From Deltaproteobacteria bacterium (lineage in GTDB: Bacteria > Desulfobacterota > Binatia > UTPRO1), in NCBI GenBank assembly GCA_016200545.1, contig JACQEO010000085.1, forward strand, positions 1-55,894: DNA of 55,894 nt, read 5' to 3'. The translations under genes and the position numbers were made by a program. The notes under the pieces are model-generated. The model was not told where the DNA came from, did no database searches, and was given only the letters and a program-made list of their open reading frames with translations. Shown here in pieces: positions 51,842 through 55,894 of the stretch (its first letter is position 1; every line of letters begins with the position of its first letter).

Positions 51842-52753
51842 CTACGCCCCTACACGCGCGACGGCGTTCGCTACCAGCTCGGCGAGGGCGGCGGCGTCGC
51901 GTTCTCCGATGCCGGGGATCTGGCAGCCGGCGGCGGCGGCGTGACCGCCGCCGCCGAAGGTCTCGGCGACCTTGGAGAGGTCGACCTGACAATCGGGGGA
52001 GCGACGGAAGCTCACACCCTCGCTCTTGGTGTCGTAGAGCGCGAAGACGGCGTTGCGGGTGTGTTTGCCCCACGCGTCGCCGATCTCGCTCGGATAGCCG
52101 GCGCACCAGGCGGCGACGACGGTGACCGAGCCGACGGCGCGCTCGCTGCGCGTGCGCGCGGCGAGGGCGTGCGTCGCGGCGAGCTCGGCGGCGACGCGCT
52201 CGTACGCCGCGCGCATGCGCGGCGTGTACGTCACCGCGGCGTCGACGCCGAGGAGCTCCTGGTACGCCTCGGCCTCGCGCATCGCTCCCACCGTCAGTGC
52301 CAACTCACGCGAGCCGTCGAGGGCGTGAATCCAGCGGTCGTTGTCGTCCGCCAGCATCACCAGACGCTCGAGGGCGAGAAACGCCGCGGCGCCGGGCGCG
52401 GCGCGGTCGAGCTTGCGCCGTAGGTGCTCGAACACGAGCCGCGACGCGGCGTACGTATCCTCCACGACCATGTCGCTGAACGGCACGTCGATCGCGCCGC
52501 GCCGCAGCCGCTCGATCGCGGTGCGGTGATGATCGATCCAGACGATACGCGTGCCGGCGGCGGCGAGCGCACGCAGGTGTGCGTCGGTCTCCGGCCGCGT
52601 CCAGCTGATGTCGGTGACCCAGAGGTCTTGCGTCGTTCCCGCCGGCGGCGGCGGCACCGCGAGCAGCACCTCGTTGATCTCGGGATTGTTGGCGAAGTGC
52701 GCCCGCACCTCGGCGCCGGCGTGAAAGCGCGCGACGGCGACGGCCGACGTCAC
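51842..52753 (-). CDS. DHH/DHHA1-family phosphoesterase, 5' end uncertain
   Basis: 303 residues from the first legal start (GTG 52753). WIDHH (about residue 75), DTYAASRLVFEHL and ETFGGGGHAAAAG are the DHH and DHHA1 motifs. The frame stays open upstream to a TAG at 52835-52837. That extra stretch encodes VSHGPHCLDG, which is the conserved first metal-binding motif, joined directly to VTSAVAVARF. The true protein must therefore begin upstream, yet no ATG, GTG or TTG is in frame. A rare start codon (such as ATC at 52786 or 52825) or a sequence error is likely. It may hydrolyse short oligonucleotides or cyclic dinucleotides. Confidence 0.8.
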   Translation of the reverse strand: MTSAVAVARFHAGAEVRAHFANNPEINEVLLAVPPPPAGTTQDLWVTDISWTRPETDAHLRALAAAGTRIVWIDHHRTAIERLRRGAIDVPFSDMVVEDTYAASRLVFEHLRRKLDRAAPGAAAFLALERLVMLADDNDRWIHALDGSRELALTVGAMREAEAYQELLGVDAAVTYTPRMRAAYERVAAELAATHALAARTRSERAVGSVTVVAAWCAGYPSEIGDAWGKHTRNAVFALYDTKSEGVSFRRSPDCQVDLSKVAETFGGGGHAAAAGCQIPGIGERDAAALAELVANAVARVGA

Positions 52754-52885
52754 GCCGTCGAGACAATGCGGACCATGGCTGACGATGTGGACAAGCGAGG
52801 GTGGATGTGCGATCGCGCTGTCGATGGCGCGACCCTAGCATCGGCCGCGCGCGCCGCACAACTCACAGCCTCTCGGAGACACACC

Positions 52886-53701
52886 ATGAAACTCAAGAGC
52901 AAGGTCGCACTCATCACCGGCGCCGGTTCCGGTCTCGGTCGCGAGATCGCGCTCACGTTCGCGCGCGAAGGCTGCGCGATCGGCGTCAATGACATCCGCC
53001 CCGAGACCGCCGACGCGGTCGTCGCCGAGCTGCGCGCGCTCGGCGCCGAGGCGTCACCGCTCCCCTGCGACGTCGCCGACAGTCGCGCCGTTCACAAGAT
53101 GTTCGCGAAGCACATGGGCGACTTCCAGTCGCTCGACATTCTCGTGAACAACGCCGGCATCGCGCACATGGAGGAGCACGTACGGAAGAATGCCGAAGCG
53201 ATGCTGCAGGAGGTGATCACCACCGGCCGCACGACACGCTCCGCCGAGGCGACGAAGCTCATGGAGGACGGCCACTGGCGGCGCACCCTCGCCATCCACC
53301 TCGACGGCACTTTCTACTGCACGCGCGAGGCGTTGAAGATCATGGAGTTCAACGGCTGGGGCAACATCATCAACATGGGCTCGCTGGCGTCGCAGACCGG
53401 CATCATGGGTGTGCCCGACTACTCCGCCGCGAAGGCCGGCATCGTCGGTTTCACCAAGTCGGTCGCGCGCGAGGTGATCGGTCGCGGCATCCGCGTGAAC
53501 GCGATCGCCCCCGGCTATATCGATACGCCGCTGCTCGTCGAGGTGTCGGATCTCATGAAGCAGATGATTGCCGCGCAGACGCCGATGGGACGCCTCGGCA
53601 CCGCCGCCGAGGTTGCCGCGACGGCGCTCTTCTTGGCGTCGGACGACTCGAGCTTCTTCGTGGGGCAGGTGCTGGCGCCGAACGGCGGCCTGTATATGTG
53701 A
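52886..53701 (+). CDS. FabG-like short-chain dehydrogenase/reductase
   Basis: 271 residues, GGAG before the ATG. LITGAGSGLGREIAL (cofactor loop), Asp in VNDIRPE that favours NAD, LDILVNNAGIAHM, Ser in INMGSLASQTG, YSAAKAGIVGFTK and PGYIDTPLL are all in place. An insert of about 30 residues after NNAG, containing EEHVRKNAEAMLQEV, is longer than in FabG. The substrate is unknown. Divergent from the DHH operon. Confidence 0.9.
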   Translation: MKLKSKVALITGAGSGLGREIALTFAREGCAIGVNDIRPETADAVVAELRALGAEASPLPCDVADSRAVHKMFAKHMGDFQSLDILVNNAGIAHMEEHVRKNAEAMLQEVITTGRTTRSAEATKLMEDGHWRRTLAIHLDGTFYCTREALKIMEFNGWGNIINMGSLASQTGIMGVPDYSAAKAGIVGFTKSVAREVIGRGIRVNAIAPGYIDTPLLVEVSDLMKQMIAAQTPMGRLGTAAEVAATALFLASDDSSFFVGQVLAPNGGLYM

Positions 53702-53770
53702 GTCCCCGCGCGCCCCGAGCCCGAAGCGGAGAAGCGTGACGCCGCAGTCGGATACCCCGACATCGACCTG

Positions 53771-55174
53771 ATGTTTATTCAGTCGCGATCCCGCGTGCCA
53801 CTCACGGCGATTCTTCTCGCGATCACCCTAGGTGCCTGTCAACGACGCGACGTGGTCAATCTTGGCCCCGTCGAGCACTTGAATGCAGGTCCGGCGGCGG
53901 TCGTTGCGACGATCCAATCGCCGTCGGTCTCGCTCTACGGATCCCACGATGGAGTGCTGGTCGCCTGGCTGCAGGAGGATGGTGACGGTCGGTCTGTCGT
54001 GGTGCGGCACATCAGCGAGACGCTCGCGATGTCGGCGGCTGGAACGCCGCTCATACCATCACACCTCGGAGACCGTCCTGTTTCCAGGCCGACGATCGTC
54101 GGTGGCGTAAACCCCGAGGAGGTCTCGCTCATTTGGCAGACGACACGCCCCCCACAGGAGGAGGCATTCGTCGTCTCTCGCACGTCAGAGGACAATGGCC
54201 GGTCGTGGTCAACGGGTATTGAACGCAGCCTCGGACTAACAGCCCCTACCTCGCTAGTCGTCGCCGACGTCTCCGGCACACCCTTCGTGACATGGCTCGA
54301 TCAACGTGTGCAGCGACATCGAATCCTCTTCGCTCGCTTGATCGAGGGGAGCCAGCAGTGGCTTCCCTCTGAATCACGTTTCATTCACGACCCTGGCGAC
54401 GACAGTTATACCCTCAAGCTCAGCGTAGCGAGTGACGGTGCCGACCGCATCGCCGTTGTGTGGCAAGAGGACGCCACCTGTGCGATCAATGCAATCTTCT
54501 CACGCGATGGCGGCTTGAAGTGGAGCGACCCCGTACGGCTCGATGATCGCGGCGAACTCGGTGTTCCTGCGATTGCCCGTGTCGCATTCGCCGGAAAGCG
54601 CGCGGTCGCCGTATGGTCGGGGGGCGGCCAGCTCTGGGCGGATTCGTCAGCCGATGGCGGTGACACGTGGGGAGTCGATACGCTCCTGGAGGACAATGAC
54701 CTCGACGACATGCCCAACTTCGACCTCCTGGGCAGCCGCGATGTCGCCCATATCGCATTCGATGCGGAGCCCGGAGGCCGATTGCCCGGGATTTACCACG
54801 TAGCCCTCAACCAGGATGGTGTATGGAGCGCTGAACACGAGGGCATGAGAGCGGTCGGGACACGTGGCGGGAAACCCGCGCATCCGCGACTTGCGCGCGA
54901 ACAGGACGGCACCGTGTACGTGACATACGAGCAGGATGGACGCGTCGTCCTGCTTGCACGCTCAACAGACGAAGGAGCGACCTTCGAGCGCCCGATCACC
55001 ATCTACGATCAGCCGATCGAGGACGGGACCGTCCGTCACCTTCAAGTAGCGGCGTCTGGTGGAGTCGCGTACGTCGTGTGGGAGACCCTGAAGGGCGCGG
55101 AGCGTGCCGGAGAGTCGCGCGACGCCCCTACAGAAGTCGATCTGTTCTTGCGTCGCGTGAGCCCTCCCCGCTGA
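53771..55174 (+). CDS. Lipoprotein with sialidase-type (BNR/Asp-box) beta-propeller
   Basis: 467 residues. A signal sequence with lipobox LGAC. At least four Asp-box-like turns can be seen (SEDNGRSWS, SRDGGLKWS, SADGGDTWG, STDEGATFE), spaced as in a six-bladed sialidase-fold propeller. The Arg triad and the Tyr/Glu pair of true sialidases are not obvious, so it may be a binding protein rather than an enzyme. Codon use and GC are visibly lower than in the genes to the left. Confidence 0.75.
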   Translation: MFIQSRSRVPLTAILLAITLGACQRRDVVNLGPVEHLNAGPAAVVATIQSPSVSLYGSHDGVLVAWLQEDGDGRSVVVRHISETLAMSAAGTPLIPSHLGDRPVSRPTIVGGVNPEEVSLIWQTTRPPQEEAFVVSRTSEDNGRSWSTGIERSLGLTAPTSLVVADVSGTPFVTWLDQRVQRHRILFARLIEGSQQWLPSESRFIHDPGDDSYTLKLSVASDGADRIAVVWQEDATCAINAIFSRDGGLKWSDPVRLDDRGELGVPAIARVAFAGKRAVAVWSGGGQLWADSSADGGDTWGVDTLLEDNDLDDMPNFDLLGSRDVAHIAFDAEPGGRLPGIYHVALNQDGVWSAEHEGMRAVGTRGGKPAHPRLAREQDGTVYVTYEQDGRVVLLARSTDEGATFERPITIYDQPIEDGTVRHLQVAASGGVAYVVWETLKGAERAGESRDAPTEVDLFLRRVSPPR

Positions 55175-55183
55175 CAGGCTGAA

Positions 55184-55783
55184 ATGTCGATTCGCGTCCG
55201 GCTACTCGTCTCTGCGCTCGCGGCGCTCTTTTTCGTGAGACCGCTGCTTTCGCATCTCGCCTACCAAGGCGGCGGTGGCGACATTCTGTATTTCCATTTT
55301 CTGTGGAATGCCGCGCGAATGACGTGGGTAGAGTTTCACCAGATCCCGCTATGGAATCCGTACCACTGTGGCGGAATGGTCGAGCTCGCAAATCCTCACT
55401 CGATGGCGCTGTCTCCACTATTCATTCCTGCACTCCTGTTTGGTGCGGACGTTGGCCTGCGTGTGTTCATCATCAGCCACTTCGTGATCGCGTTCTGGGG
55501 AATGTGGGAATGGGCACGTTCGCGTGGTGTCCCAGACCGTTGGGCCGTTGCCGCCGGGGTTCCTTTTGCCATGGGGGGATTTTTCGCGGCGCGGTCCGCT
55601 GGACACATCTCGTTTCTCGCATTCGCATGGACACCGTGGATCATGCTCTGCCTTGAACGGGCGCGGCGATCCTGGGCGTACGCGTACTTGGCCGGGGTAC
55701 TGGTTGCACTGTGCGTGTATGAGGGCTCGCCCTACGGCACCACGTTCATGATCGTCCTAGCCTCGATGAGACAGAAAAACTGA
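55184..55783 (+). pseudogene. Membrane protein (GT-C/YfhO-like) truncated at its C-terminus
   Basis: Only 199 residues remain: an N-terminal helix, a first outer loop with WNPYHCGGMVELANPHSMAL (typical of large 500-800-residue GT-C-like membrane proteins), then helices SPLFIPALLF, FIISHFVIAFWGMWEWA, and two more. The frame ends in ASMRQKN just where the sequence changes character at about 55765. I infer that an insertion cut the gene. It follows the lipoprotein gene by 9 bp. Confidence 0.7.
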
Positions 55784-55894
55784 CGGGCCGCGCGGCGCCG
55801 GGCACTGAGAAGGCCCTTCGTTGTGGTAGAGCGGGTGTTGCGAGCAACCGACATCCACCAACAACGAAAGGCCATTCCCAATGCGACGAAGAAA
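55784..55894 (+). mobile_element. Probable left end of an insertion sequence (cut by window edge)
   Basis: An imperfect inverted repeat (GGCCCTTCGTTGTGG near 55812 against CCACCAACAACGAAAGGCC near 55855) surrounds a leader. It is followed by GAAAGG and a new ATG at 55881 with a basic start (MRRR). Its position directly after the truncated gene fits an IS with its transposase running off the edge. The family cannot be told from 110 bp. Confidence 0.4.

Noticed and set aside
1..55894. tRNA or rRNA genes
   Set aside because: I looked for cloverleaf arms with TTCGA-type loops and rRNA-like stretches in intergenic gaps and found none I could support.

Overview
High-GC chromosomal DNA with dense, short-spaced genes, many GTG/TTG starts and little mobile DNA until the right edge. 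The gene set suggests a Gram-negative, hopanoid-making soil or groundwater bacterium: DUF1302 and DUF1329 envelope proteins, an hpnIJK(L) hopanoid cluster, CaiB/BaiF and acyl-CoA dehydrogenase genes, multihaem cytochromes and secreted Cys-rich proteins with Thr/Pro linkers. A Binatota or Myxococcota-like ('deltaproteobacterial') lineage fits best. This is inferred from gene content only.

Layout. 1-4.3 kb: three tandem paralogues of a secreted Cys-rich protein, each ending at a strong hairpin. 4.4-12.1 kb: a glycosylation block with three family-2 glycosyltransferases (one fused to a methyltransferase), a polytopic membrane protein and a very large fusion of two GT-C glycosyltransferases whose second half is PMT-like. 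12.3-19 kb: a fourth Cys-rich paralogue (lipoprotein), a DUF1302 protein, a VKOR-DsbA disulfide-forming fusion, a VanZ-like protein and a parvulin lipoprotein. 19-30.3 kb: YcnI-like protein, tRNA nucleotidyltransferase, SDR, Rieske protein, an operon of ferritin-like protein, acyl-CoA dehydrogenase and alcohol dehydrogenase, an orphan DNA methyltransferase, a DUF779-VOC-CaiB operon and a two-domain glutaredoxin-like protein. 30.3-41 kb: a Myxococcus-type disulfide-repeat protein, an mgtE broken by an in-frame stop, a VapBC pair, an aldehyde dehydrogenase, mono- and pentahaem cytochromes, a 2-hydroxyacid dehydrogenase, and an EVE-domain gene coupled to the fifth Cys-rich paralogue. 41-48 kb: a hydrolase/cupin pair, then a CDP-alcohol phosphotransferase and hpnL, hpnI, hpnJ and hpnK. 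48-53.7 kb: repeats, then an apparent operon DHH phosphoesterase-NUDIX-MFS-DUF1329, and a FabG-like SDR. 53.8 kb to the end: a lower-GC sialidase-fold lipoprotein, a truncated membrane protein and what looks like the start of an insertion element.

Most interesting idea. Genes for prenyl-phosphate sugar donors, a PMT-like O-glycosyltransferase, disulfide formation (VKOR-DsbA) and proline isomerisation lie among genes for secreted Cys-rich lipoproteins with Thr/Pro-rich linkers. The window may therefore hold an envelope-protein maturation island, including bacterial protein O-mannosylation, together with its clients. A TTGAC-18-TA extended -10 promoter pattern recurs upstream of three of the Cys-rich genes and of one glycosyltransferase gene. 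This is inference and needs comparative and glycoproteomic tests. Other items of note: the mgtE nonsense codon, a 31-bp perfect inverted repeat, two related REP-like repeats, and the pairing of a CDP-alcohol phosphotransferase with the hopanoid side-chain genes.
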